A stretch of 64,000 bases of DNA from an uncultured Lachnospiraceae bacterium (GCA_910578335.1 CAJTPU010000003.1:115311-179310); one strand, 5' to 3'. Positions 42,153 through 51,619 are shown, counted from the stretch's first letter. The notes: generated by a model from the letters alone, not told the origin. Translations and numbers: made by a program.

Positions 42153-43388
42153 TTACACCTTTTTGACATACAGCTTTACAAAAAATCCCTCGTCATTGCC
42201 GCATTCCATGCCGCCTTCCATCCGCTCCATAAACATTTTGGCAAGGTACAGCCCAAGTCCGGCGCCCTCCTTCCCCCGCGCATTACTTCCCCGGTAAAAC
42301 TTTTCGCACAGCAGTACCAGCTCTTCCTCCGGTACGCCGCAGCCCTTGTCCCGAATCAGGATATACAGCCCGTCATCAGCCTCTTTAAAGGAAACCGTTA
42401 CGGCACCGCCGGCATATTTAAAGGCATTACTGACGATATTATCTATCACCTGAGACAACCGCATCCTGTCAATGCGCACAAGACATTCCGGGATGGCGTT
42501 TAACAGTATGATTTCTCCATAATAGCGCAGCTCTGTGAACATTTCCGCAATCACAAGAGAACTTTCCTCCGCCGGCTCCACCCGCAGCACCTCCAATTCT
42601 TCCAGCGTCGCTTTTAACATATTGTCCGTCAGCTTCTCCATCATCTCCGCTTTGGCTGCAATCACTGCCACCTTCTCCAGTGTATCCTGATTTTTCTCCT
42701 TAACCTGTATCACCTCGCACGCCGCCTTTATCGTGGCAAGCGGCGTCTTCATGTCATGGGACAGTCCTGCCGTCAGCTCCTTTTTACTCTTGTTGGCACG
42801 GTACTCACTCTCCTTCGCACGCTTCAGCTCCTCCCGCATGATATCGAAGCTCTCCGTGAACGCGCCAAACGCATTGTGCCTTTCCATGGGAAGCGGAATC
42901 TCCAGATTTCCCTTTGCAATCTGCGCCGCAAATGTTTGCAGACACACAAAAGGGCGGACAAACCAAAGCCACACGGCAAACAGCAAAAAACACCCTGCTG
43001 CCAGAAAAAGAAAGCAAAAGAACAGGCTACCCCGCACAAGCGACTGCCTCGACTCTTCCCACCAGGCAGCGCTGTCATTCCATGCCGCCTTTCCCACAAG
43101 CTCTCCTTTTTCATAATAGTCCAGTATCACCGCCCCTGCCTGCAGCAGTTCATTCATCTGCAGCTTATAGTCTTTGTCGGTGAAAAGAAGAAGCCTGCAG
43201 CCCAGTCTCTCAGCCCCGCTTCTCCCCTCCTTCGCAATACATTCCGACAGCATTTGCATTCTCTCGTTGTAATACAGCGTATCCCGCGTCCTATATTCCG
43301 CTTTGGAACATATGGATAGCGCAAAAAACAGTGCACATGCTGTCACGGCAATATGCACCAGCACCAAATATCTTATCTTCAATGGCAT
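42153..43388 (-). CDS. Sensor histidine kinase (OmpR-system partner)
   Basis: A 411-residue kinase: helix ~8-27, a ~90-residue extracytoplasmic domain, helix ~120-143, a HAMP-like linker, then the H-box LSHDMKTPLATI with His211, N-box VIDNIVSNAFKYAG, G1 DKGCGVP and G2 GAGLGLYL. All catalytic boxes are intact. It follows the response regulator gene by 48 bases and would phosphorylate it. The stimulus is unknown; the FtsX-type ABC transporter six kilobases downstream, with TTAAG boxes, is a possible target. Confidence 0.93.
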   Translation of the reverse strand: MPLKIRYLVLVHIAVTACALFFALSICSKAEYRTRDTLYYNERMQMLSECIAKEGRSGAERLGCRLLLFTDKDYKLQMNELLQAGAVILDYYEKGELVGKAAWNDSAAWWEESRQSLVRGSLFFCFLFLAAGCFLLFAVWLWFVRPFVCLQTFAAQIAKGNLEIPLPMERHNAFGAFTESFDIMREELKRAKESEYRANKSKKELTAGLSHDMKTPLATIKAACEVIQVKEKNQDTLEKVAVIAAKAEMMEKLTDNMLKATLEELEVLRVEPAEESSLVIAEMFTELRYYGEIILLNAIPECLVRIDRMRLSQVIDNIVSNAFKYAGGAVTVSFKEADDGLYILIRDKGCGVPEEELVLLCEKFYRGSNARGKEGAGLGLYLAKMFMERMEGGMECGNDEGFFVKLYVKKV

Positions 43389-43436
43389 CCCTCACATTCC
43401 TTCTGTCCATAGAGAATCGCTGCAAAAACCTCTTCC

Positions 43437-44192
43437 TCAAGTGTCAGCAGACAGCATATATCCCACTCCCCATACTGTCTGAATCAGCTTCGGCTCACTG
43501 GGATTTTCCTCCAGCTTCTCCCGCAGCTTATGAATATGCACATTAAGCGTGCCGTCACCGTAGCATTCATCGCCCCATACCGCCAGAAAAAGCTTTTCCT
43601 TTGTCACAATTTTATTCCGGTTATCGTAAAGACATTGCAGCAGGGCAAACTCCTTCGCCTTAAGCTGCACGCGCCTGTCTCCCATCACAGCCGAAAGCGT
43701 CTCCTCCGACAAATACAGACCCCGGCTGCCGCCATTTTTTGTCCCCTCTCCGCAGCCTGTGCCGGCTCTCTCTTCCCTGTCAGCCTCCCCGCCGCATACC
43801 GATGCCGCTCCTTTTGCTTCCCTGATTCGCTGCATCCGGTTCAAAAGCACCTTCACCTTGGCAAGCAGCACGCTCAGGGAATAGGGTTTTTTGATATAAT
43901 CGTCGCCGCCTATGTTGAGCGCAATCAGCACATCATCATCACTCTGTCTTGCACTGATGAAAAGAATGGGAATATCTGTCTGCTCCCGCAGCCGTTTGCA
44001 CAGGGTAAACCCGCTCTCCTCGGATAAATTGATATCAAGCAGCAGAATATCCGCCGTATTCCGCTCCAAAAAAGCAAGACACTCCTGCGCACTTTTTACA
44101 AATGCGCAGGAGGTGTCAAACATATTAAAATATTCACATGTCATTTCAGCCAGTTCTATTTCGTCATCCACAAGCAGGCAGTTATAGTGCAT
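43437..44192 (-). CDS. OmpR-family response regulator
   Basis: A 251-residue regulator with a receiver domain (VDDEIE, phospho-acceptor Asp53 in LLLDINLSE, Lys in YIKKPYSLSVL) and a winged-helix output domain (LKAKEFALLQCLYDN, VHIHKLREKLEENP, VWGVGYML). A hydrophilic ~30-residue linker rich in Gly/Glu between the domains is longer than usual. The ATG at 44192 is five bases after GGAGG; upstream ATGs extend the N-terminus past the receiver core and are rejected. Confidence 0.93.
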   Translation of the reverse strand: MHYNCLLVDDEIELAEMTCEYFNMFDTSCAFVKSAQECLAFLERNTADILLLDINLSEESGFTLCKRLREQTDIPILFISARQSDDDVLIALNIGGDDYIKKPYSLSVLLAKVKVLLNRMQRIREAKGAASVCGGEADREERAGTGCGEGTKNGGSRGLYLSEETLSAVMGDRRVQLKAKEFALLQCLYDNRNKIVTKEKLFLAVWGDECYGDGTLNVHIHKLREKLEENPSEPKLIQTVWGVGYMLSADT

Positions 44193-44247
44193 GGTATCCT
44201 CCATTACAAAGCGTTTCCATACAAAAGACACGCTCACCCTTCTCTTC

Positions 44248-46203
44248 TCAGTATTCGGAGCCAAGCACCGCCAGCTTCTCCTTGATTTCATTTGCCGTTC
44301 CCAGAATCATGCTGACGGATGCCGCAATCTCCTGTGCCGCCGCTGCAAGCGTCTGTGTCCTTCCGTTCACGCCGTCTACGGTGTCTAAAAGCTTGCGCGT
44401 ATCTGTAATGATACTGCTGACGGAGTGCATAATCTTGTCCTGACTGGCATTGCTGCGTGTTGCCGTATCCCTTGATTCCGTAGCCAGCTTGTTGATTTCG
44501 TCCGCCACCACGGCAAATCCCCTGCCTGCCTCTCCTGCCCGCGCCGCCTCTATATTGGCGTTGAGTGCGAGAAGATTGGTCTGCGAAGCAATGCTGACAA
44601 CTTCGTCATTATTTTGCGCAAGCTCCTTCAGGAAATCACTGATTTCATCCATAGAGCGCGACAACGCTTCGCAGAAAGCTGTGACATCCTTGATATCTGA
44701 GGAAATCTCCGCACTGTCCGTCGCATTGTTTTCGTTTCCTGCCGCCATATCGTCAACCGATTGATACAGCACGTCAAACTCTTGATTGATTTCCTGCAGG
44801 GTATGCAGTATCAGTTTCTTCTGTTCCTCGATTTGCTGCTTATCCGCCGCAAGCTGGGCAGCCAGCTTCTCAGCCGTCGCCTTCTGTTCTTCCACTTCTT
44901 TCTTAATATAATAAATACAGTTGTTCTTCTGATTAAAACCGTTGAATATGGCATCCGCCATCTGCTCGCAAGAATCATACCCACAGCAGGAGCAGTTGAT
45001 ATGGCGCTCTGCCGCCGTGTTCTTATTCATCTCCCTGTAAACGGCATCCCGTTCCGCCTCTGTTGGATGCCGGTACGCGCCCGCCGCCGAGCGGTCGGTA
45101 TATGTGCGCAGATAATCCTCCAGACGCAGCTTTTTAAACCGGCTGTTTAACTTCTGCAGGCGTTTTTCGGGCGAAAGCTTTTTTGCCCACGCGCTCTTCG
45201 CGCCGTTCTTTTTGGAAGCTTCCCTGATTTCCAAAAGCGCCTCCAGAACATTATCCTTATGAGCATTCTCCGGCTCACAGCCCGTTCCGTAAATACAGCC
45301 GGAGGAACAATTCAGCGCATCAATAAAGAGATATTTTGTTTTATTTTCCGCAATCCGGTTTTTATTGTGTTCCAGATAATGATACATGTACTTTTCGCCC
45401 TCAATCTGACGGATAAACACACTTTCTCCCAAAAACCAGTAAACATTTTCTTTGAGCCCGCCCGGCATAGGATAGATGGACCCTAACCCGTATTCAATCT
45501 CATCCGACTGGAATGCGCCGTAAACCTGATGCTCCCTGACATACTGCATCAGATGCGCAAAAGTAACATTGTATGTAATCAACCCTTTGTTGTTGGGGTC
45601 GTCAATTTCCATCTTTTTCGCAATACATGGGCTGATAAAGGCAAGCTTGTCCGAAACACCCATTTCCTTTCTTGCGTAAATTGCTGCACACATCATAGGA
45701 CTCTGCACCGGAAAAAGCTTCGGCAGAAGCTCGGGCAGATTGCGCTCGATATAGCCTACCACAGCGGGACAAGGCTGGGAAATACCGCCCGTAAAGCCGT
45801 ATTTTTTCACATAATTCAGATATCCCCATGTAGTGATATCCGCACCAAAGGATACGCTTATCATGCGGTTAACCCCTGCTTTCTTCAGCCCGCCAAGTAC
45901 CCTCTCGTAATCCTGCGGATAGTTTGCCTTGAAAGCCGGCGCAATCAGAACAGATATCCGCTCGCCGCGTTTCAAATCTGCAAAAAAGCGCTCCGTATCG
46001 TCATTGTATTCCCTTGCGCCATGCTCGCAGACGTCAAAACAGGCGCCACAGGCAACGCATTTGTCCCCATCCACGTCAATCCGGTTTTTGCCGTCCACCT
46101 CATGAGATACGCACGCCCCCGTACAACTGCATACACTGATACACTTGTTGCACCCAATGCATTTTTCATTTGTAAAAACCAATGATGCTTTTTCTTTTGC
46201 CAT
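44248..46203 (-). CDS. Sensory [FeFe]-hydrogenase fused to a chemoreceptor signalling domain
   Basis: A 651-residue soluble protein. Order: two 4Fe-4S ferredoxin motifs (Cys15/18/21 and Cys49/52/55/59), a hydrogenase H-cluster domain with ISQPCPAVVG (Cys145), ISPCIAKKME (Cys193) and LNCSSGCIYG (Cys299, Cys303), a CxxCGxxxC iron-sulfur motif (Cys404/407/412), a coiled coil (~434-480) and an MCP signalling hairpin (ASQTNLLALNANIEAARAG). The proton-relay Cys of catalytic enzymes (TSCCP) is replaced here (QPCP), as in sensory hydrogenases. It probably reports H2 or redox state to the chemotaxis kinase. The start at 46203 follows AGGGA. There is no membrane segment. Confidence 0.82.
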   Translation of the reverse strand: MAKEKASLVFTNEKCIGCNKCISVCSCTGACVSHEVDGKNRIDVDGDKCVACGACFDVCEHGAREYNDDTERFFADLKRGERISVLIAPAFKANYPQDYERVLGGLKKAGVNRMISVSFGADITTWGYLNYVKKYGFTGGISQPCPAVVGYIERNLPELLPKLFPVQSPMMCAAIYARKEMGVSDKLAFISPCIAKKMEIDDPNNKGLITYNVTFAHLMQYVREHQVYGAFQSDEIEYGLGSIYPMPGGLKENVYWFLGESVFIRQIEGEKYMYHYLEHNKNRIAENKTKYLFIDALNCSSGCIYGTGCEPENAHKDNVLEALLEIREASKKNGAKSAWAKKLSPEKRLQKLNSRFKKLRLEDYLRTYTDRSAAGAYRHPTEAERDAVYREMNKNTAAERHINCSCCGYDSCEQMADAIFNGFNQKNNCIYYIKKEVEEQKATAEKLAAQLAADKQQIEEQKKLILHTLQEINQEFDVLYQSVDDMAAGNENNATDSAEISSDIKDVTAFCEALSRSMDEISDFLKELAQNNDEVVSIASQTNLLALNANIEAARAGEAGRGFAVVADEINKLATESRDTATRSNASQDKIMHSVSSIITDTRKLLDTVDGVNGRTQTLAAAAQEIAASVSMILGTANEIKEKLAVLGSEY

Positions 46204-46291
46204 CTTATCCCTATGCCTTCCCTGCCCGCATTTCACAAAGCGGCTGCCGCCTTCTTTGCAGGGCAAAATGCTTACTGCTGTTTACTTCTTT

Positions 46292-46321
46292 AGTATAACA
46301 TACGGGCAAGGAAACTGACAA
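46292..46321 (-). promoter_or_regulatory. Probable promoter of the hydrogenase-chemoreceptor gene
   Basis: Minus-strand TTGTCA (46316-46321), 18-base spacer and TATACT (46292-46297), immediately after the GH26 stop codon. Confidence 0.55.
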
Positions 46322-46336
46322 TATTTTATCGTTTTC

Positions 46337-47305
46337 CTAATACAAAACCGGAAGCTTCTCCTTCGTCACTGCAAAAGGACTGTCATACATCTCGCGCAGA
46401 ACCGCATTGGTATTGAACTTTTCGCTTGTACAGAATTCATGGGACCACGTCATATAGCTTGCCCATCCTATCCTTTCTTCTGCAATTGCCTTCGCAGAAG
46501 GAAGGGTACCCGTCTCGCCGATAAGTACCAGCTTGGGGGCGGCAGTGATTTTTATCAGCTCCTTGTAATTTTCTCTTTGGCTTGTGTGACAATGGGCTTC
46601 CGGATACATATCTCTTGAAATCACATCCACCACATCATCCCCGGGATAACATTCTGCCGCAGGCGCGTTCCACACCCAGATAAGGTTGTCAAGCCCGTGC
46701 ACCGTGGTATAGCGCTCATACATCAAACGGTAAAGCTGCTTCACCGTTTCCGCGCCTTTTACTCCCCACCAGAACCAGTTGCCGTCGCCCTCGTGGAAGG
46801 GTCTCCACAAAATAGGCACGCCCTTGTCCGCAAAAGGTCTGAGTATACCTGCCATCACGTCCAAATCGGAGAGAAACGCCTTGTTCTCAGGCGTGCCGTT
46901 TATCACAGCCTTCGTTGCATCAAAATCCGTATTTTCAGCAAAAAAAGACTTGGAACGACCGCCAAGCGGGGAAAACCAGTGCCACGTAAAGGTAATCAGC
47001 CCCTTTGCGCCTGCCCATTCCCACGCCCGCTTTAAAGTCCCGTAATTCTTTTCCACTTCTTTCATGCACTCTGCATCCGTGTCGGCATAATTGATATTTG
47101 GCGAATAAGAAAGCAGCTCAAAACCCAGAAGTGCCGGCTGTTTTCCTGTCACTGCTTCAATATAATGAAGCTCCTCCTGCTCCATCGTCTGTGTGTGCTG
47201 CCCCGTTATAATCCGGCTGTAGGTAATATCGGAAAGGTACTGCATCACATTTTTCACACATTCCTGTGCCCTCGCATTGCAAGGCACTGCTATCTTATCA
47301 CTCAT
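46337..47305 (-). CDS. Glycoside hydrolase family 26 (beta-mannanase/mannobiohydrolase type)
   Basis: A 322-residue enzyme without a signal peptide, so it should act on imported manno-oligosaccharides. ILWRPFHEGDGNWFWWG carries the acid/base Glu172, and LVLIGETGTLPS the nucleophile Glu264; WHWFSPLGG is another family segment. GAGGAG lies six bases before the ATG. It has its own promoter at 47338-47366. With GH125, GH5 and GH3 elsewhere in the window it suggests mannan or glucomannan use. Confidence 0.9.
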   Translation of the reverse strand: MSDKIAVPCNARAQECVKNVMQYLSDITYSRIITGQHTQTMEQEELHYIEAVTGKQPALLGFELLSYSPNINYADTDAECMKEVEKNYGTLKRAWEWAGAKGLITFTWHWFSPLGGRSKSFFAENTDFDATKAVINGTPENKAFLSDLDVMAGILRPFADKGVPILWRPFHEGDGNWFWWGVKGAETVKQLYRLMYERYTTVHGLDNLIWVWNAPAAECYPGDDVVDVISRDMYPEAHCHTSQRENYKELIKITAAPKLVLIGETGTLPSAKAIAEERIGWASYMTWSHEFCTSEKFNTNAVLREMYDSPFAVTKEKLPVLY

Positions 47306-47337
47306 GGCGCTCTCCTCTGCTTTTGTCAGTTAAGCGC

Positions 47338-47366
47338 ATTATACTACCGGCAGACAGAATCAGCAA
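47338..47366 (-). promoter_or_regulatory. Promoter of the GH26 gene
   Basis: Minus-strand TTGCTG (47361-47366), 17-base spacer and TATAAT (47338-47343), 33 bases before the start codon. Confidence 0.75.
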
Positions 47367-47380
47367 GCACCTTTTCACCT

Positions 47381-47707
47381 CTACTGTTTGCGGTATTTTT
47401 TTTCTATCACGGTCACATAGACCACCATTGCGGCGATTGCTTCCAGCATGGCGCCCAAAATAGAAATCAGAATATATGGCGTATTCTGCCCGCCCAAAAG
47501 CGGCAGCCCCAAAAGGGCAAAAACAACGCCAAACACAAACCAAAGCTTTCCCAGCGCACGGTTATACGCCTTTACGTCGGTTACGGGAAATACTTTGGCA
47601 TTTGCCCAAAAGCCAAATGCCGACTTCTTTTTTGAAAAAAAGTTATAGATGCCCAAGCCCATAAAACAGAACGCCATCAAAAACCAAACCCAAAATGCAG
47701 TCATCAT
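47381..47707 (-). CDS. Small membrane protein, DUF3784-like
   Basis: A 108-residue protein with three hydrophobic segments (~3-22, 52-68, 76-100) and a short basic loop FSKKKSAFGFWANAK. It resembles DUF3784-type proteins of Clostridia, which have no known role. The ATG at 47707 follows GAGGTGGTTGT. It begins ten bases after the DUF3887 lipoprotein stop, so it closes a three-gene operon led by the YhfC protease. Confidence 0.65.
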   Translation of the reverse strand: MMTAFWVWFLMAFCFMGLGIYNFFSKKKSAFGFWANAKVFPVTDVKAYNRALGKLWFVFGVVFALLGLPLLGGQNTPYILISILGAMLEAIAAMVVYVTVIEKKYRKQ

Positions 47708-47717
47708 ACAACCACCT

Positions 47718-48146
47718 CTATTTCAGGAAAAATCCGTCTATTTTCATATCTGTATTAAACACGACCGTGTAGGTCACATTCCGGTTTTCATAGGAAGCCA
47801 CGACGACGGTCGTCGCATATTCCACTCCCTGCGAGCTCTGCCCTACCACGGCAATGCTTTTATATTCTAAAAAGGCGCCTGCCTGACGACCCACATCCTC
47901 CATGATAGCTGCCAAATCCTCCTGCGGCAGGGCATCCTGCATTGTGTCACTCATCATGTCCAAGCCCTTATCATACTCTCCGGCAGTCAGATGGTCCAGA
48001 AACTTCGTCGCCGCTTCCTTCACTTCCCCTTCCTCAAACCCCTCCGCCAGCTTTGTGCCGCAGGCGGCAAGAGAAAAAAGCATCGCTATCACTGCGAATA
48101 ACGCGGCAAACCTTTTTATGAACCCTTTACAAAATTTTGTTTTCAT
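47718..48146 (-). CDS. DUF3887-like lipoprotein
   Basis: A 142-residue lipoprotein: basic N-terminus, hydrophobic stretch and lipobox SLAAC. The mature part (FEEGEVKEAATKFLDHLTAG, YTVVFNTDMKIDGFFLK) fits the DUF3887 fold, an NTF2-like domain found on many Firmicute surface proteins. The ATG at 48146 is nine bases after AAGGA; in-frame ATGs upstream leave no room for the SD. Middle gene of the YhfC operon. Confidence 0.75.
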   Translation of the reverse strand: MKTKFCKGFIKRFAALFAVIAMLFSLAACGTKLAEGFEEGEVKEAATKFLDHLTAGEYDKGLDMMSDTMQDALPQEDLAAIMEDVGRQAGAFLEYKSIAVVGQSSQGVEYATTVVVASYENRNVTYTVVFNTDMKIDGFFLK

Positions 48147-48184
48147 TATTTTCATTCCTTTCGCTTTCTGTAACAGGACTTTCA

Positions 48185-48892
48185 TTACCCTGCTTTTTTT
48201 GTCCGATAACATCGAATCCCCGCAAACAGCGTAGCCACCGCCATAAGTGCGGTATATACCTCAATTTCCGCAATCCCTGTTCCCCATACGGCTGGCAGAA
48301 TCACAATGGCTGCATCTAACAGGGTGTGCAGTAAAATGGCGGCAAGAAGAAAAATCGGTTTTCGTTTTCGAACGCCGTACATCACCAAAAGGGAAGCGCC
48401 CACGTGGAAGGTTATGGCAAAAAGCCGCTCCATACCACTGACAAAAAGACTTCCCGCATTGACAAAAAGCAGCGCCGTCTTACCGGCAAGTAGCTGCAGC
48501 GCCATCCCAAGAAGCGGTATTCCCACAAGCACAACGGCTTCTATGCCTCCATGTCCCAGCCCAAATGCCAGTCCGTGTTCACACTCCTGCTTTTCTTTGA
48601 GGAAAAAGCGGATGGCAGCCCATCGCGCCGTCTCTTCAAACAGCCCCGCCGTCAGTCCCAGAAACAGCCCGTAAGCCCATGGATTTAACTGCAAAACGCC
48701 ATACCACGCATATTGTGGCAGCACGAGCCCAAGCAGCGGAATCCGAATCAGAAGCTGGCTTATCACAAACGCCAGCACTCCCAGAAAAAATGCCCTTCCT
48801 GTCCCTTTCCTCCTGCGCCCAAGCATCACCAGGCCCGCAATGGGTATTCCAAAGCATATCGCCAGCCCAGACAACAGCCCCATAAACAGCAT
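48185..48892 (-). CDS. YhfC-family intramembrane metalloprotease
   Basis: A 235-residue protein with about seven membrane helices. LFEETARWAAIRF (Glu86-Glu87), GHGGIEA (His114), ITFHVGAS and LLHTLLDA supply the Glu and His residues expected of the YhfC/PrsW-like CPBP superfamily of intramembrane proteases. Substrate unknown. GGAGG lies seven bases before the ATG. First gene of an operon with the DUF3887 lipoprotein and the small membrane protein. Confidence 0.8.
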   Translation of the reverse strand: MLFMGLLSGLAICFGIPIAGLVMLGRRRKGTGRAFFLGVLAFVISQLLIRIPLLGLVLPQYAWYGVLQLNPWAYGLFLGLTAGLFEETARWAAIRFFLKEKQECEHGLAFGLGHGGIEAVVLVGIPLLGMALQLLAGKTALLFVNAGSLFVSGMERLFAITFHVGASLLVMYGVRKRKPIFLLAAILLHTLLDAAIVILPAVWGTGIAEIEVYTALMAVATLFAGIRCYRTKKAG

Positions 48893-49004
48893 ACCACTTC
48901 CTCCTTTCTCTATCCTTCCTCATTAGGATTAGGGTGTCACAAGCGCTAATCCCATCTTTTCCCATACGCGCCTTATACTGCTTTTATTTTAAATTTCCCC
49001 CATC

Positions 49005-49044
49005 AAAAAAGCAATATGCCTTACCTAAGGTATGGTATATTGCT
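49005..49044 (-). terminator. Terminator of the LytTR two-component operon
   Basis: A 16-base-pair imperfect stem (AGCAATATGCC with its partner ending in ATATTGCT) is followed on the minus strand by six T. It lies 40 bases after the kinase stop. Confidence 0.85.
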
Positions 49045-49083
49045 CCCAAAATACAGTCTGCCGCCGGCTAAAGCCCTTCGCCT

Positions 49084-50370
49084 TTACCCGACAGGCAGCA
49101 TCACCTTCACCGTAAAAACTCCCTCCTTCCATCCAAACTGCACATCGCCCCCATAGCGCTCCACCACCTGACGGATACTTCCGATGCCCACACCCTCATG
49201 CCCTACCTTCTCCGAAAGAAAACCGCCCTTTGTCCTGACCGGCTTCCTGCCGCTGCTGTTTTCCATGGTAATGGAGATAAACTGCCGTACTTTGTTTATG
49301 CGCAGCTTCACAAACCCCTTCTCCTCCTTTGCCGCCGCAGCAATGGCATTGTCCAGCAGGTTGCCAAACAGGGCGGTGATATCCACATCCCGCATAAAAT
49401 CCAGTGACAGTTCGCCTATCTTCATATCCTCGCGTATTCCTGCGCTCTGCATCTGGCGTGCTTTGTCGTTTAAAATAATATTTAACAATTTCTCTGCGGT
49501 ATAATACTTTTGCCCAAGGCTGTTCAACATTTGGTGGATATTGCCTGCATACTCTGCCGCCGCTTCCGCCTTTTCGCTGTCATACAGCTTTTCCATGGCA
49601 AGCATATGATTACGGATATCATGAACCAGCTTTCTGGATTCTTCATATTTTTCCTCTTCCCGCGCATAATAACGGTACTGCATTTCCGCCTGCCTGCGGT
49701 ACAAATTCCGCTCCTGCTCCAGCCTGTGATTTTCGCTCATCACGTCAACCAGCACACAAAAATAAAGATTCATGCCGATAAGCAAAATCAAATTTGCCAG
49801 CAGAAGAAGCACGGCTTCTTCCACCATATATATCTGCATCAAATATACCATGCTGTACATGTAAAACACGGAGAATAACGGCAGCAGGACGGATAAAAGC
49901 ACCTGCCGCACCGTGACATGCCCTCCCGCCCTTTTTCCTGCCGCCATTGCAATCAGGCAGATTACCATGAATTCTATCATCCGGTCCGATACCACTAACA
50001 GAATATACAATAAATCCTTGGAATTTAAAAACAGAACGCCGGACGTCACCAGCAAGGAAAAGCCCATGGCAACTGCCGCATCCGTCAGGAAAACCGCTGC
50101 GGACAAAATAAAATAAGGTACAAGACATGCGCGGGAGGCTTTCAAAATCCATATCGCCGCAAAGGGAAACAAAATTCCGAAAGCAAGATTGACCCAAAGG
50201 CTTCCCATCAGGGAGAACGCCACACTTACCACGGTATATGCCGCCATAAGCCCCCACGATACTGCGTTCAGCTTCGGCTGTCCCGCAATGCGGTATGCAC
50301 CGTAGAACATGGCGCCAACAAGAAAGATACTGCCCAGACAGGGAAGCACCATATACACTAAGATTTCCAT
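49084..50370 (-). CDS. GHKL-domain sensor histidine kinase (AgrC-like)
   Basis: A 428-residue kinase with six or seven N-terminal membrane helices (~1-210), a coiled linker, the phospho-acceptor region KLVHDIRNHM (His250) and a GHKL ATPase with ALFGNLLDNAIAAA and GVGIGSIRQVVERYGG. This is the AgrC/ComD/VirS-type plan that usually detects peptides. No agrB/agrD-like pheromone genes are in the window. It overlaps the response regulator gene by 13 bases. Confidence 0.92.
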   Translation of the reverse strand: MEILVYMVLPCLGSIFLVGAMFYGAYRIAGQPKLNAVSWGLMAAYTVVSVAFSLMGSLWVNLAFGILFPFAAIWILKASRACLVPYFILSAAVFLTDAAVAMGFSLLVTSGVLFLNSKDLLYILLVVSDRMIEFMVICLIAMAAGKRAGGHVTVRQVLLSVLLPLFSVFYMYSMVYLMQIYMVEEAVLLLLANLILLIGMNLYFCVLVDVMSENHRLEQERNLYRRQAEMQYRYYAREEEKYEESRKLVHDIRNHMLAMEKLYDSEKAEAAAEYAGNIHQMLNSLGQKYYTAEKLLNIILNDKARQMQSAGIREDMKIGELSLDFMRDVDITALFGNLLDNAIAAAAKEEKGFVKLRINKVRQFISITMENSSGRKPVRTKGGFLSEKVGHEGVGIGSIRQVVERYGGDVQFGWKEGVFTVKVMLPVG

Positions 50371-51077
50371 TCCGTTACCTCCCTCTCCTCTGCAAGGTAC
50401 TGGTTTAACAGCCTGCGGAACTCTACCGATTTCTTTTGTGACAGCGGTACCCTGCTCCCGTCCGCCAACGTCAGCTCATAACCGTGAATTTTCTCTACCG
50501 CATGGAGATTGACTACGAAACTCTTGTGAGGCATGGCAAAACCGTATCCCTCCATCTCCTGCGCCACCTCCCTTAGCTTACGCTTCAAATGCCAAAGACG
50601 GCTTGCCGTATGCAAAAGCACCTGCCGCTCGCAGTACTCAAAGCACAAGATTTCTGACGGCTTTATATGAACAATGCCCTCCTTTGCCTGAAATTCCAGC
50701 TCCTGCTCCGCCCGCACAAAGCCGTACGCACAGGCTTCGTCAAGCTGTGCGTACAACTCCTCCTTTTTCAGCGGTTTTAACAAATAAGCAAAGGCATGCA
50801 CGGCAAAGGCAAAAATGGTGTAATCCCTGTAGTTGGTAACGTAAATCAACTTCACGTCCTTGTCCGTTTCCCTAACCCGCCGCGCCGTCTCTATGCCGTC
50901 CATATCCGCCATATCGATGTCAAGCAGCAGGATATCATATTTCTTTCCCGCCGCCAAAAGCGCTCTCCCGCTTGTGTAGCCTTCCGCCTGCAGACGAACC
51001 TTATCATAATGCGCCAGCAGTTCCATCGTTTCCTCCAGCGTTTTTTTATCGTCGTCGCAGACCGCTACCCGCAGCAT
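50358..51077 (-). CDS. LytTR-family response regulator
   Basis: A 239-residue regulator: receiver domain with CDDD (7-10), phospho-acceptor Asp53 (LLDIDMADMDG) and a C-terminal LytTR DNA-binding domain (HIKPSEILCFEYCER, FAMPHKSFVVNLHAVEKI). Partner of the overlapping GHKL kinase. No LytTR target repeats are obvious next to it. Confidence 0.93.
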   Translation of the reverse strand: MLRVAVCDDDKKTLEETMELLAHYDKVRLQAEGYTSGRALLAAGKKYDILLLDIDMADMDGIETARRVRETDKDVKLIYVTNYRDYTIFAFAVHAFAYLLKPLKKEELYAQLDEACAYGFVRAEQELEFQAKEGIVHIKPSEILCFEYCERQVLLHTASRLWHLKRKLREVAQEMEGYGFAMPHKSFVVNLHAVEKIHGYELTLADGSRVPLSQKKSVEFRRLLNQYLAEEREVTEWKS

Positions 51078-51142
51078 TTCAGACCCTCCTTTTCAAAACT
51101 CTTTGATACGCACACTTCTTTCGACACATGCAGCAGCGCCCT

Positions 51143-51619
51143 TTATGCAGCGCACTTTCTTCTCATCCCTTTTCTGATAATAAACATACAGAAAAGATAC
51201 AGCGCACAGGCTGCCACACCCCAGAGAAACATCTTGTAAAGTACAATATGCCACGCTATCTGAAACCTTGCCAACTGGTAATCCTGTATGCCCTTATCAA
51301 GAAAGGACAGTACCGATATGGCAGGCAGCAGGCACATTCCCAAAAAGAAGCTGATAACAGCGCCCATCACCAGATTGATATTCTGATACTTCTTCAGTTT
51401 TTTCAAATAATCTATCTCTCTTGCCGAATGCTCCGCCGGCAGCTTCTGCCTCAGCCCCTCCTCACCTGCATCCTCTCTTAGCAGGCGGCACTCATTCTGA
51501 CAGGACTGGCACGCCTCCATATGACTCTCTATCGCATCGTTCGTCTCCTTCGACGTCAGATTGTCTACATATAAGGGCAGCAAGTCCTTCACCATACTAC
51601 ACACCTTTGTTTCATTCAT
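51143..51619 (-). CDS. Zinc-finger (ZAS-type) anti-sigma factor
   Basis: A 158-residue membrane protein. The N-terminal anti-sigma zinc domain has Cys7, then SHMEACQSC (His33, Cys37, Cys40). Two C-terminal membrane helices (~82-105 and ~128-150) follow. It overlaps the upstream ECF sigma gene by eight bases, which supports a sigma/anti-sigma pair. How the signal releases the sigma factor is not visible. Confidence 0.85.
   Translation of the reverse strand: MNETKVCSMVKDLLPLYVDNLTSKETNDAIESHMEACQSCQNECRLLREDAGEEGLRQKLPAEHSAREIDYLKKLKKYQNINLVMGAVISFFLGMCLLPAISVLSFLDKGIQDYQLARFQIAWHIVLYKMFLWGVAACALYLFCMFIIRKGMRRKCAA

Noticed and set aside
44248..46203. Energy-conserving [FeFe]-hydrogenase
   Set aside because: The catalytic TSCCP motif is changed to QPCP and the chain ends in a chemoreceptor signalling hairpin, so a sensory role is more likely.
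49084..51077. agr-type quorum-sensing locus
   Set aside because: The kinase and LytTR regulator fit, but no AgrB-like protease or AgrD-like peptide is encoded nearby.
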